A DNA stretch of 64,000 nucleotides, from the NCBI GenBank assembly GCA_030549175.1, contig JAUKUA010000007.1:248001-312000 (forward strand), read 5' to 3'. This DNA comes from Lasiosphaeris hirsuta. Its lineage: Eukaryota > Ascomycota > Sordariomycetes > Sordariales > Lasiosphaeriaceae. Both the position numbers and the translations under genes were made by a program. The notes below the pieces were generated by a model. That model saw only the letters and a list, made by a program, of their open reading frames with translations. It did no database searches and was not told the origin of the DNA. Of the stretch, positions 34,172 to 46,059 are shown piece by piece; position 1 is the stretch's first letter; each line of letters opens with the position of its first letter.

Positions 34172-34955
34172 CTAGCATGTGTTCAACATGCTCGTCAGCG
34201 CCGTCTTCTCGGCCGACGTGATGGTCAGGGCCCACGTATACTTGACCTGGGTCCAGGCCCGGGCATAGGTGCAGTAGTACGACGACAGGGGCGGCTTCCA
34301 CGCGTCGGGGCTCTTGTCGCCCTTGGCTTGGTTGACATTGTCCGTCACGGCCCAGAGCTGGGGCGACGAGAGGTCGTTGGCAAACTGCTGGCGCTTGGCC
34401 GTCGTCCAGGCATTTGCGCCAGACTGGACGGACACTGTTAGTAACGCGTCCGGAAGAGGGTTGAGTGTCGGTACAACTTACCACCCAGGCATTCTTCAAC
34501 GGCACCATGTGGTCAATATCGATATCACTTGCCGCGGTCCAGGTCGCGCCGTCGTACGGGCTGTACCACGACCCGGAGGTGGCCGAGCAGGCCGAGTTGA
34601 CGACGACGTTGGTGCCATCGCGCTTCAGGACGGTCTCGCTACGGGGGTTGTTAGTTACGTTCTGGGTAGTACCGATTGGGGAGTCCGTCATACCGAGTAT
34701 TGCAGCTGCCGCTGATGGTGTTCCAGGTCGGGAACAGATCACGGTCGTAGTTGCCATCGTCGGCGTAGGCCTTGACCGTGAGGCTTGCCAGCTGGGTCTT
34801 GGCCGTGCTGGCGGCGGGAATTCCAGGCTGTTTTATCCGTGTCAGCGATGCGGCGCATAAACCAAATCCGGGTCTCGACTCACAGGAATCGGCATGGGCA
34901 TCGGGACGGCACTGGCCCCCAACACCATCAAGGTTGTCACCAAAAAGGACTTCAT
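34172..34955 (-). CDS. Secreted HNH (DUF1524-type) nuclease-like protein
   Basis: Four exons, 34955-34884, 34827-34694, 34638-34482 and 34423-34172, all with GT-AG introns of 55-58 nt; 204 residues. The N-terminus is a signal peptide (MKSFLVTTLMVLGASAVP). The core holds the HNH/DUF1524 pattern DIDIDHMVPLKNAWVSGANAW, then RQQFANDL, NVNQAKGDKSPDAWKPP and a conserved YCTYARAW. DIDH plus downstream Asn/Lys-Gly-Asp residues fit a betabeta-alpha-metal nuclease. Two cysteines near SGSC and NSAC suggest a disulfide. A TATA-type run (ATATATACATATATATATAT) lies at about 35045-35066, roughly 90 bp upstream. Role could be extracellular DNA degradation (inference). Confidence 0.9.
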
Positions 34956-35354
34956 GGTGAAAGCTGGGGGTTATGTTTCCTGCTGATTGGATGGACCTCA
35001 GATTGGATGCCCAGATCTGCCCAGCACACGGGAGCAACCCGAGCATATATATACATATATATATATAGCCCGACAAGACGATCGGGAATCCCTCACACCT
35101 TCGGGCCATACTATACAACAGCCCTCCAGCCCTCGGGCTGGCGTTTACACGGCTGTCAGCAGCAACACCACACCAGCAAATAACCCACCTCCCGGCCGCA
35201 ACGCCATCTCGCCAAATCCCCGCCAATTTGCCAAGCCGCCTCCGCTGCAGCCAATACCGGCGCACGATGGCCATCTCACCACCAGACACTCACTCTAAAC
35301 CACACACCAGTAGATCGGCGAGATAAGCCCACGACCTCTCTCGCCTACCCGTGC

Positions 35355-35388
<34 letters not shown>

Positions 35389-36181
35389 CACAGACAAGGT
35401 GAGATCGCCAACACCCCACACTCCGCCTCACCCTGAAATCTGGCCGCAGCAGTAGCCCTCCCGAACCCAATCGGCCAGCTGCCTAATCCGGCACTGCCGA
35501 GTCAAGTGGGGACGCACCGACGACAAGGGCCGGCCAATCAGCCGACTGCACCGCCCAACGTTCTGCCGCAGGGCCCCTACCCCCCCTGGCGACTAGCGGC
35601 AACGGGACGCTGTCGTCGCGGGCACAAACGTTGCAAATCCCTCGCGGTAACGGCAGGTAATGCAGGTGCTATGGTGTGCATGTGTGCGGTAACTAGGACA
35701 GGACGGGGGCGCGTCCCACTAGTGATGTGACGAGGGATTGACTAACGGGTTCGTGCCATGCCCAGGAGAGCAAGAGGGACGAGGTATGGAAAGCAGGGCT
35801 GCCGATCGCGTTATCGGTGTGCAAGACGGCGACGAGCTGCCCAACGTGGGGTCGGGACTGGCGGAGAGCTGTCGAGTTCCTTGCTTCGTCGGAAAGCTTT
35901 GCCCTTTCCCCTTGCAGCAATGTCCAACGTGCCTTGCCGTGAGAGCGCCACATGGACCTGCCAGGAACCACACGTTGTGAGAGATTGATAATGGCAACAC
36001 CTTATCTCTAATCTGCACGTTTCTTCTAGAATACTATCAAGCATAAACTATCGAAAAAGGAAAAAAAAATACCTTTCACACTACCCTCCTCCACGCTAGC
36101 CTAACCCCCATGATATCCCAGGACCGACCAACCACCCCCCCGCCAAAACACCAAAACCAGTAACCCGCCGAACACAAACGA
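34956..36181. other. No gene seen; poly(A) tract
   Basis: Contains a 31-base A run at 35356-35386 and the TA-rich tract at 35045-35066. Short frames on both strands carry no recognisable motif. Confidence 0.5.
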
Positions 36182-38151
36182 CTATTTCGAACCTGAATCC
36201 TCGCCTGCAGTCGCCTCTGCATCGACTTGGCCTCCCACCGCCGGGCCCTTATCAGTATCCTCCACCTTGGACTCCAGCTCTGCTGCAGCCGGCTCCGAAA
36301 CGGGCTTCTCTCCCGCGGCCAGATTCCCATCAGACTTTCTCGAAGAAAAAAGGCTGATGCCCCTGGGCATCGATACGCTCGGCATGCTGGGGAGGCTGGG
36401 CATGGTGACGCTGGGCATGGACGGGAGGTTGGGCATATCGACCGAGGGCAGCTTCGTCGGCAGATAGGACCGGAGGTTAGTCCCCGTCTCCTGGGCGATG
36501 CCAAAGAGGTACCGCATGTAGGCCTTCTTCTGCTCGTCCACGTCCGTCTTCTTCCCCTCCTCCCCGTCCATGTCGCCATCGGGCAGGGGGACTAGTGACG
36601 CGGCCGCCGCGATATCGATGGGTGATTCGTCTGGGATTTCGTCTTCTGCCATGGTCTCGGCCGTCCCCTCGCTCAGCTTCTCCTCGATCTTCTTCTCGGC
36701 CGCACCGGCAGCGTCCGACTCTTCCACCGCCTTCGCCATCATCTCAGACTCGGCGGGCTCAGGGGGCACCGGCTCAGCAAACTTGGGGTCGTCCCATATT
36801 TCCGTCTCGTCCTGGAACCAGTCCACCGCAAGCCGCGCTGCCTCGTTCAGCATCCTCTCGTAGTCCTGGTTCTTATCCTGCTTAAAGAGATTGATATGCG
36901 CCACGATCTCATCCGCCGCGTCCTCCACCACATGGCGGCTGAACAAGCCCGCCGCCGGCTGGTCCTTGGCCGGGACCGCGCAGAAGGTGCGCTCAGGCAC
37001 AAAGTACCCGCCGCTCCAGTACCCATTCTCGCCGAGCGAGGCGTAAAAGTCCCGCACCCCAACACCGCGGAGCGACGCCAGCCGCTCGAGCCGCCGGTTG
37101 AGCTCGTTCTGCTTGAGCAGCGCCCCCACAAAGGTGAAGTGGTCGGCCAGCCAGGCGAACGACGCGCCAACGTTGCCCTTGTTAACGTACGCCAGCCCCT
37201 GGCCGAGCGCGCCGACCGACTGCTGGTAGCCCTGCACCACGTCCTCCCTGCGCAGGTTGCGCACGCTGCGCACGCCCTCGAGGATCTCCCGCCGGTGCAC
37301 GTACGCCGCCACGCCGCCCGCCGCGATGGCCCCCACCGTACCCGTGCGCACCGCGATCAGCTGCCACGTCTTCCACGCCGGGCTGGAGCGTCGGCCGGGC
37401 GCGAGCGAGGTGGTGGCGGCGGTCCGGGTGGCGCTGGCGGTCGCGTGCTTGGTGGCGAGCCGTGAGAGCGTGGCGGGCGCGGCGGCTGACAGGGCTGTCA
37501 TGACGTTGAAGACGTTGCTGACCTTTTGGTAGTTTGAGAAGGCGCCGTAGACGAACATGGAGCGCGCGAGCCCGTTGTACGGCGTGTCGAAGGCCAGGAT
37601 GCCCTGGATCAGCGGGAAGATGGGCCCCGTGGCTGTGTCGTCGCGCCGCCGCCCGTCGAGGAGCTGGAAGAGGCAGTCGCTGGCGACGAAGCCGCTGTGA
37701 AGAGGTGAGCATGAGAACGTGAGGGGGCCATGGTACAACTGACCCCATCGAATGCGCAACGAGTATGACCCCGACGGATCGGTCATTTGGCGGCCACGGG
37801 TTTTCGACATGTGTTTTCCGCAGTGTCATGACTTGTTCCTTCAACCTGCTGCTGTCAGCACGTCTTCGGTGCCGGATGCATCAGTGAGCAATCTTACCAC
37901 TCCAGGAAAGCTGTAGAGCTCTGCGCAAGCTCTCCCTTGGTTTCATATTTTGGGTAGACAACAGATGTAACCTCATCTTCGGGTAGGTTATTTGTGACGG
38001 TGTCCTCAAGATGCTTCGGAAAATCGCGGAACGTGTCGTCGTCTCCCTGTTGTCAATGTCGATCGTCAGCCAAGAGAAATCTCGACAGAATGACACTGCG
38101 CAGGCCTACCTTCCATCCATGAATAAAACACAGCAGCAGGACTCGCTTCAT
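36182..38151 (-). CDS. Alpha/beta hydrolase (DUF676/lipase-like) with repeat-rich tail
   Basis: Four exons, 38151-38110, 38046-37898, 37845-37744 and 37694-36182; introns of 63, 52 and 49 nt are GT-AG. 601 residues. It opens MKRVLLLCFIHGWKG, the oxyanion-side HG motif, followed by FRDFPKHL, VVYPKYETKGEL and the nucleophile elbow VAHSMGGFV (Ser96). ILAFDTPYNGL follows, as in DUF676 serine hydrolases. After about residue 380 the protein is acidic and low in order, then a Met-Pro-Ser-Leu repeat (LPSMPSVTMPSLPSMPSVSM) near 535-560. Family members act on lipid or ester substrates; location unknown. A hydrophobic stretch near 235-255 could be a membrane helix. Confidence 0.9.
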
Positions 38152-40163
38152 TTTGGGCTACTGTGTCTGCGTCTGGCCTTGAATCTCGGGAGGGGTATTA
38201 AAAGCGCTAATATGATAATAATACAATGTGAGAAGTAAGAATGCCCAAATAGGAATGAGAAAAACGCGGATGAAGAGAAGACAGATGGTTTGAGATTCCA
38301 GCGGACTCGAATTCAGCATCTGTTCTTCCCAGAGCCAACAGAGGTGCTCATTCTGCAGTAGCGTTTTCCAGGTTTCTTGTGCCACTCGAAACGTCATGTT
38401 CAACGTCATGGAAAGTTTAACCCGCCAGTTCTGGCAGCCAATCAGCGATGCGCAGCTGCAACTCTATTGGGTTTGGGGAAGGTGATGACTTCACTTCTCT
38501 GTATGAAAAAGAGAGCGTAATGGGGCACCGTAGCGATCGTCACTTTGTACCGTAGTACATCCATCAACCCACTTTTTCCACACACCGCCTTTGAACCACA
38601 CCACCGTCAGGGCTTGTCAACGGCCGTCAGTAAAAAGGTGAAAGCCACATACCATCGTAGTCAATCGTAGTCAATTACAGTCAATCGAACACTTAATTCA
38701 GCGCTATTACAGCGATTTAAATCGCTTAAATCGCACAAAAACGTAATAAAACAGAAGGGGACCAAGCCGCAGTCGATACCATCCTCACGTCCTGTGCTAC
38801 CCAGCTCAACCAGACGATCCTGCCCAATTTTCACAACGACCATCAGTCGTGTCCCAGAGCATTTACCGCGTTTAGACACGGGCACTTTGAATTCGAGAAT
38901 GATGAGATTCACCATGCTTTTCGCCCTCGGTGAGCATGATCCGGAAGATGACCACGTGTGCGCTAGACAGGATCGAGGGTTTAAATGACATTTCACCCTA
39001 GGTTAGTTGATACACAGGGACATCGGTTTTACCATGAGACACATGCTAAAAATGCCGCAGCATGTGCTGCTGGCTGGGTCGCACTCAAAGCCTAGATTCT
39101 TGAGAGAAGAGCTTTCCAGGGCTACGTTACGCAAGAGCTGTGTAGCCAACCTGCCGCCGCCTATATTACTCAACTCACACGAGGCGCATGATGGTCTCAT
39201 GCGAGGGGCTGCTGATGAAGGTGGAAGAGAGTCGGGTACCGGCGGTTTGGAGCAAACGAGGCAGGACACGCGACAAAACTGAAAGCAAGAGGGGTAGGCA
39301 GTCGCGTCGGCGAGCTGGATTCCGCAATGCCAGGACACCGTACCGTAGAATAACCCCTCGCCTTGCCACCCAGGGAGTTTGAAGACACAATTGCGGGCAT
39401 AATGGAAACCTCTCGAGAAACAAGCTTGAACCCCAAATTAAGCGCCCAAGCTGTTGGGTTGCATAATGTTAAGCCATAAGCCCGCCAGCCAGCCACACGC
39501 GGAAAACCGAGAGGGGACGAACCGTTCTGTGTCTGCCTTTTCCCGTGGCACAACTCTGTCGGTCTCGACTCGGCTAATCAGATTATCAGGATGAAAACCG
39601 CAATCCGAAGACTCAACTTAGTTGCTGGCACTGCCCGCATAGCCCGGTTGCCTCCGCGTTGACAGTGGTCGGTGACGGTTATAGGGCTGAAGGCACGAGT
39701 GCCTGTTTTTGTCCGAAATCTGGGGCTGAATCGGGGCGGTGCAGGTCTATACCCAAGGAGAAACAGCACATTGGAACTAGTCAAAAATGCTAGAAATTGG
39801 GGAAACTATCCATTTGCTGGAATGCACCAGCCATGTTGGGCGGCAATCTCCGAGCTCAAAGACAGCAAAAGTCTCGGTCCAGCACCAGATTGGTTCATCA
39901 ACGGAGACCCCTTATTCTGGGGCTATACCAAGCGACGCCTCTCGGCACCCAGCCGAGACGAATATGTAAAGTAACCTAACGGCTGGACACGGTCTTGGAT
40001 TGAGACTGAGACTTTCCCAGTCGATGCGAGCGGTTCGTCTAATTGACTCGGGAGAACAACCGCAGGACGAAGTACATAAACACGCCAAACACCCAGTTTG
40101 AACTCAACACCAACACTCAGCAGCCCTTTTTTCCTCCACATCAACAAGAGCAAGCCTCCCATA
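38152..40163. other. No gene seen; palindrome at 38711-38726
   Basis: Two-kilobase gap. AGTCAAT words recur three times at 38656-38687, and AGCGATTTAAATCGCT (38711-38726) is a perfect 16-bp palindrome. Frames in this stretch are short or open on both strands without motifs. Confidence 0.45.
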
Positions 40164-41078
40164 ATGGTCTCCCTCCCCCTGTTTTCCCTGGGCCGGGCCG
40201 TCGCTCTCCTCTCAACGCTGACCCGCGTCCTCCCTTCCGCCGCGGCATCCATTCCTCCCAACACACCCAACCCCGCCTCCCTCCTCCAAGCCCGCGCTAT
40301 AGCATGGCAAGCCCGCTCTGGGATGACCACGGCCCAATACCAAACCACTTTCGACAACTTCGTCTCCAGCGGCTACCGTCTGACCTGCGTCGCCGGCTAC
40401 ACCTCCAACAACGACCCCCGCTTCGCCGCCATCTGGGATAAATCCCTCCCCGGCGTCCCCTGGGTTTCCCGCTCGGGCATGACTTCCGCGCAGTACCAAT
40501 CCAACTTCGACACCTACGTGTCTCAGGGCTACCGCCCTAAGCACGTCTATGGCTACGCTGTCGGGAATGCTCCGTACTTCGCCGCCATCTGGGATAAGTC
40601 TCCGGCCCCCGGCAACGGCGCATGGGCTGCGCGCCACGGTTTGACCTCCGACCAGTACCAAACCGTGTCCAACACCTTCACCAGCCAAGGATACACGCCC
40701 GTGCACGTCTCAGGGTACGCCGAGAATGGCCAGGCACGATATGCCGCCCTCTGGGAAAAGCCTTCGGGCGGGTACCCCTGGCTTTCGCGCCACGGGCTGA
40801 CGAGCGCGCAATACCAGCAGGCGGCCAGCACGTGGACTGCGCAGGGGTATAGGCCCGTGAAGGTGAATGGGTATGTGGTTGGGGGAGTGGACTACTACAC
40901 GACCATTTGGGATAAGGCGCCGAGCCCGCCATGGGTGACGAGGCATGGACTTACGGCGGGCCAGTATCAGGCTGAGTATGATCGGTTGGTGCCGCAGGGT
41001 TATCGGGCTACGGTAGTGAGTGCATACACGCTGTATGGGAACCAGGATCGGTATGCCGCGATTTGGGTCAAGGAGTAG
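40164..41078 (+). CDS. Secreted protein with five BTRD1-type tandem repeats
   Basis: 304 residues from ATG 40164. A signal peptide-like start (LFSLGRAVALLSTL) is followed by five repeats of about 50 residues. Each has an aromatic-x2-R-S/H-G-M/L-T start, a QYQ core, QGYRP, a G-Y turn and an end like YAAIWDK. This is the pattern of bacterial tandem repeat domain 1 (BTRD1), found also in fungal polyglycine hydrolases, where it accompanies a beta-lactamase-like domain. Here no such catalytic domain is present: the repeats make up the whole mature protein. Possible roles are binding or inhibition at the cell surface or in a host (inference). Codon use is GC-rich and ordinary for the window. The start lies before the signal peptide; the upstream frame lacks another ATG. 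Confidence 0.88.
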   Translation: MVSLPLFSLGRAVALLSTLTRVLPSAAASIPPNTPNPASLLQARAIAWQARSGMTTAQYQTTFDNFVSSGYRLTCVAGYTSNNDPRFAAIWDKSLPGVPWVSRSGMTSAQYQSNFDTYVSQGYRPKHVYGYAVGNAPYFAAIWDKSPAPGNGAWAARHGLTSDQYQTVSNTFTSQGYTPVHVSGYAENGQARYAALWEKPSGGYPWLSRHGLTSAQYQQAASTWTAQGYRPVKVNGYVVGGVDYYTTIWDKAPSPPWVTRHGLTAGQYQAEYDRLVPQGYRATVVSAYTLYGNQDRYAAIWVKE

Positions 41079-42011
41079 GGGAAAGAGACGGGGTCGGGGA
41101 AAGGTGGAGGGGAAGGGGAACGAGTGAGTGCAGGAGAGACTAGGGGTTTGTTGTCTATTAATCTGTAATACTACGCCTTGGTAACTGCAATGGGGTCGCT
41201 TGGTATGCTAGTAGGTTATCCTGCCCAGATTCTTCTTCCTTGTTGTCCCAGAGCCCTCGGCCTCAAAGCCCCCTTGTAGATGGCACGACTTGGCGGATCG
41301 AAAGGCCTAGTCTGCCTTTCGAAATGTGAGCGTCGGGTATCGTATGGAGCATTATTGTCTCACCAGCTCCCTAAACTACATATTCTACGAGATGTCTGCG
41401 ACAGAGTGAACACGGTAACGTAGGCGAAGGTGTCGGTACATCTATATCCTAAGCTTAGAGCATAGACGTTTTCCATCCTTCCAGCTTCCAGGCTGCCACA
41501 TTGGGTCAATCTCTAATGGAGAACTGGGGCTTACGTAAAGTTGGCTAAACTGACGAGTTTGGTTCATGCTAGGTATGCCTAATGGGGTAACCTGGAGGAC
41601 ACGCGCAGAATTGAGTGCTACCTAGATTTAAGCCCTATAGCCCGTTTGAGCCCGCCCGCCCGCACAGTTCCGTGTCATCGGTTTGCGATTTTCGGTGTAC
41701 TCGGTGACACGCAACGTTATGACCCGCCCAGCCAATAAACTTCTCACAAATTATGTGATCCCTAAATTATAAAGGTTGGGGACGCCTGAAAATGGTTGCC
41801 CGCATCGGCTGCTAATGCAGCGCCCCCTTTAGCTGCCTTGCCCCGCCGCTGCCTCCAGTCTGAATTCGTGAAATACAACCTGATAATCCGGAGTTGGCGA
41901 GATCCCAGATAGTCTCGCAAAAACCCGAGACGGATCCAAATGCCCCCCCCCCCCCCCCCCCCCAAAAAAACACCAAGAACTAACTCACAGCCGAGGGTTA
42001 TAAGAATATAC
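41079..42011. other. No gene seen; poly(C) tract
   Basis: Bases 41943-41963 are 21 C. An ATG at 41940 would place seven prolines ahead of the membrane protein, but the signal peptide begins at 42012. Confidence 0.5.
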
Positions 42012-43099
42012 ATGATTGGTCGGTATTGCCTGTTCCTGCTGAATTGCCTCATCGCAGCAGCATGCTTCTGGAAAGATGCGCTCGCCCAACAGGACAGCAA
42101 GTTCGACATTTGCAAGGTCCGCCTTGATCGAATACTCAACGGCACCGAGACGTACCGTGGGATTGACAATGAGACGGTCTACCGATACATCTACCGCGGC
42201 AAAATCTGGGGCATGAAAAACGAATCCGTACAAAGCTCAAAGGACAAGTTCATCGCCATCACCACCGAGGGATGCAAAGCCATCTGTGACGACCCCACGG
42301 ATTGGTACTGGGCTTCGGATCCCACCACGACCCTAGGCATCATCTCGAATTGGATTTTGCCCATCATCGCCCTGCTTGCTGCCCTTCCTTACGATTCGGG
42401 CCGGGCCGGAGGCAGGTGGTGGAACCCAAAACAACACACGGTGCTAGGATTGCTCAATTGGCTTGGGTCACCTCAGACGGCTCTCACAGCCACCTTCTTC
42501 AACATTCATCAGATGCGAAAGTCGCTAGCGGCAGTCAAGCCATCCAAAAACCCCCGTTTTCAGTCAAGGGAAAAGGGTGCATACTACGTCCTGTGTTGCA
42601 TCGGCCAGTTCAAACTCCCAGACAATACACGCTGCTTCTTGGAAGCGCTTGCATATGGCCTGTTTAAACCAATTCGAAACCCCGTCATGATCGAAGCCGA
42701 GCACAACCAGACCGCCAAACGGTGGACCGAAGAACTCCTCCGCGCCATGGCGCATCAGATGAGACGGTCCCGGCGTCTTGGGGTATGGTCAACCTGTGCT
42801 AGCATACTGCTCTTCTTCGTTGCGTATGGCGTCTCCGTTGTGTTGGCTTTTGGCGATCTTGGGGAGCGGACAACTACACATTCTCTCGCCTTTGGCATTC
42901 TGATCACCTGGTTCCCGCTGCTCTTGTTTTTTTCCATTCTCGACAGGAATCCAAACTCGGCTGATCGAACCAGGTGAGTAGGGAAAATACCCATTTTGCA
43001 GAGGCGTAACTTGCTGACTTAGTCCTCTTAGGAAATTCATCTCCCGCTGGCTGTGGAACGTCAGAGCAGTAAAGAAGTGGGAAGAAGACCGCAACAACG

Positions 43100-43148
<49 letters not shown>

Positions 43149-44073
43149 ACAAACCACCCGTCACTCCGGACCACCAATTTGGTGGTCCCCGAAAAAGGAG
43201 CGCTTGGCCTTCGTTAATCACACCATAGACGGACCTCACGACGCATGCACCCACCTAGGCAAATGCGTACCCTCTCACTTTGTTGGCCAAGGTCGACACA
43301 TCGGCTACTATGGTATCACATACAACGTTGTCAAAAGCATGGGCGGGATTCGAGGACACTCCGCCTCTCCCGTCCAAGAAATCGTCTCCAAAACTCAAGA
43401 GCATCTCCGCAGTAAACCCCCTTGGTCCTGGGTATGGTCCGCACTGGCTGGCCTGGCGCTAGTATGGTGGGAGGTTGGGATGGCGCTGATGATATCGTAC
43501 AACATCCCGACGGTGGGCATCGGATGCCGATCAGGATCGTACATCATCTACGGCATCCTCAGCACGGTTCCCTGGGTGGCGCACCTCTTCGACTACCTCG
43601 GACCTCAGGGGGTGGTAGGGAGGCAAATCAGTCGAATCTTCAACTGGATATCGACGATATGCCTTGCGCTTTCGGTTGCATGCCTGGTGTTTATCACATT
43701 CGCGGCCGTAAGTGATATCCTAACCCCTCACCGCAAGCAAAGTCTAATACCGGCATAGTTCAGCGGCGTCCTTAAGAACTGCACATGCAGAGGCGGGCTC
43801 AACCGTTACATCGACTTCCAAGACGCAGAGTTTTACAGAAATCCGGAGCACTTTGACGTCAAGAAGTGGTGGGTAGCTGCCGCTGTGACGGCTGCTGTTC
43901 CGGTAGTTCTTAGCTTTGTTGTAGCGCTACCGGTTTGGGTGTTGTTGAGGGAGCTCTGGAAAGACGACGAGCCGATTGTTGCTCTGGAGGTTGGTGAGGA
44001 TGAGGAGGAGAGAGGATTTCTGCTGGAGGAGATAAGGGGGGTTAAGGCGGATATGGACTGGGTTGCTTATTGA
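42012..44073 (+). CDS. Multi-span membrane protein with polyasparagine tract
   Basis: Three exons, 42012-42973, 43032-43707 and 43759-44073; introns of 58 and 51 nt are GT-AG. 650 residues. The first 25 residues are a signal peptide (CLFLLNCLIAAACFW). Later hydrophobic segments include LGIISNWILPIIALLAAL, STCASILLFFVAYGVSVVLAF, GILITWFPLLLFFSIL, WSALAGLALVWWEVGMALMI, ISTICLALSVACLVFITFAA and VTAAVPVVLSFVVALPVWVLL, so about six or seven membrane spans. A run of 15 Asn, encoded by AAC repeats, lies in a soluble loop. The pattern matches a common uncharacterised family in sordariomycetes; no function is known to me. The C-terminal tail is acidic and probably cytoplasmic. Confidence 0.88.
43102..43146 (+). 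repeat. (AAC)15 microsatellite
   Basis: Fifteen uninterrupted AAC codons within an exon, preceded by two AAC and one GAC. It encodes polyasparagine in a loop between membrane spans; length is likely to vary between strains. Confidence 0.95.
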
Positions 44074-45147
44074 GTCCGTAACGCTCATTATGCCGATCGT
44101 CACTTTCTACTATGGCCCGCATACATAGCCCCGAAAGTGGCAGAACATTCAGGAATACTGCTGCCCTGTCAAATATCTTCCACTGCAAATCCGCGCTTCC
44201 GGGTCAGCCCATGGCGCCAGACTATCTCCATGAATTGGTCACTTCGTCTCGGATAAGAATGATTCGGCGTGGATAGCTCTGAATGTATTTAAGTCAATAG
44301 CGCGTGAGATAACATGCGACTCAGCCATGGCAGCTCGACGAAGTAAGGGATGCGGGATTCTTCTAGGCTTGGACAGGAGCACGATAGAATCCGGTCTGCC
44401 AAAGTATGCGAAAATGTCTTTATTACGTTATAAAGTTGTTGCGATTGTTGGACCTGCTGTAATTGGAAGGTGCCCTGGAAGTCGAAGATTCGATCGGAAC
44501 AGTGTATTGTGACGGGCTCAACTTAAATCCAACCCTTGTTCAGTCACAGTGTCCTCCCGTCTGGTTACCCAGAATTTTCTCCAAAGTCTATATAATGACT
44601 GGTCAACTATATTATCAAGACAATAAGGCATTCGGATGCCATCTGTAATGTTCTCTATGACCGCTCCATTATAACGCCATATAACTTACCTTCTTTCGTC
44701 CTCGATTGGTCATATGATACTTGTCGCTAATACCTACTGTCCTCCAATATGGAGTTCCCCGCAGACATAATACAAAGGTCGACTACTGAACTGGCGCTGG
44801 AACGCGCCCAGCAAACAAAAAGAAGAACAAAAACAAACGTATAATCTAGGAGGAAGATCATCAGTGTAGTCGAGACAAGTGTCCTATCTCCGATCGGAGG
44901 GAGGAGGTGGCTTTCGGCACGAAGCGACCAGAAGGCGCTTTAGTGCAAGTTATCAGGCCAAGACGCTATTAAATTCATCCACTTCACAGCAGAATATTAC
45001 TCCACTCTTTCCCAGGCTGTCCGGTCCCTAGCTGCTCTGGCTAGCTAGCTCACCAAGCTTTCGCCAGGACCCGGTTCCACCACCCGCCATCCTTCGCCCA
45101 ACACAAACACGAATGCTCATTTCGCGGTACCTGGTACACACAGCTTG
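44074..45147. other. No gene seen
   Basis: Short frames only. The right end holds eroded upstream sequence of the methyltransferase pseudogene. Confidence 0.4.
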
Positions 45148-45971
45148 CGCGAGTCGACGTCGTGCATCGCCTCGAGCATCTACGAAAACCGCACCATCAA
45201 TGGGCGCGCCTACCAGGCACCAAGACCCGAGTACTGGGCTCCGACCGACAACCAGCACACTGAGGGCAATGATATCGCGCATCAATACACGCTGATGCTC
45301 ATGGAGAACAAGCTCTATGCCGCCCCCATCAAAAACCCAAAGAAAATCCTCGATGTCGGCACGGGGACCGGCATCTGGGCCATGCAAGTTTTTTTTCTCC
45401 TCCCCCATTTTCGTGGGATTCCAATAATACCAATACTTGCAGCGACATGGCTAACGAGTTCCCCGAAGCCGAGGTAATCGGGACCGACATCTCGGCCGTG
45501 CAGCCCAGCTCAGCCCAGCTCAGCCCAGCTAGCTGCCGGCAAACTGCTCGTTCCAAATCGATGACGCCTAGCTCGAATAGATGTTCAAGGAGTCGTTCGA
45601 CTTCATTCACGCGCGCAATCTCTTTGCGGCATCGACGACTCGCCCAAGCTGTACTAGCAAGTCTTTGCCCACCTCAAGCCCGGCGGCCGGGCAAGGACCA
45701 GCATCTGAAACGCGTGGGCCAGTTCAACGGCCTGTACATTGATCTGTCGCTTGACGGTTTCGCTGTGTTCCCCGTGGGACAGGTTCTGGGATGGACGCTC
45801 GAGGAGGTACCCGCGCTGGTGAGTAGCATGCGGAAGAAACTGGAGGATCCAAAGTCGCTGCCTTATTACAACTTGTAAGCCACCCCCTTTTGCCTCAACC
45901 ATTGGGGTGCAATGCTGGCTTTAGATTTACTTGGGCATTTGGTATACGGCAGGAAACCAGACGACAAGTAA
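45148..45971 (+). pseudogene. Decayed SAM-dependent methyltransferase (LaeA-like family)
   Basis: Starts in frame with SSIYENRTINGRAYQ, EYWAPTDNQ and the motif I region ILDVGTGTGIWAMQ. After a T-rich GT-AG intron it continues ADMANEFPEAEVIGTDIS. Then a 10-bp unit CAGCCCAGCT is present three times (45501-45530); a single copy would restore the family frame, so the triplication shifts it by 20 bases. In that frame stops follow: TAG where W is expected, just after the triplication; TAG at 45569-45571 (Q expected in DDAQLEW); and TAG at 45578-45580 (W expected). The C-terminal part FNGLYIDLSLDGFAVF, VLGWTLEEV and VYGRKPDDK survives after another intron. Family members are class I methyltransferases; this copy is dead. 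Confidence 0.85.
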
Positions 45972-46059
45972 TTGGTCTTGGGTCTTGCGTCAGGAATGAA
46001 CTGGTGGTTAGGTAATAAAAGCGTCGGTTGACCACCAGGAAGACTGAATCCTACGCATC

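Noticed and set aside
35356..35386. 31-base poly(A) run as a retrotransposon tail
   Set aside because: No LINE- or SINE-like body or target duplication could be seen beside it.
41940..42011. Upstream start for the membrane protein giving a polyproline leader
   Set aside because: The leader comes from a C21 tract, and the signal peptide begins at the later ATG 42012.
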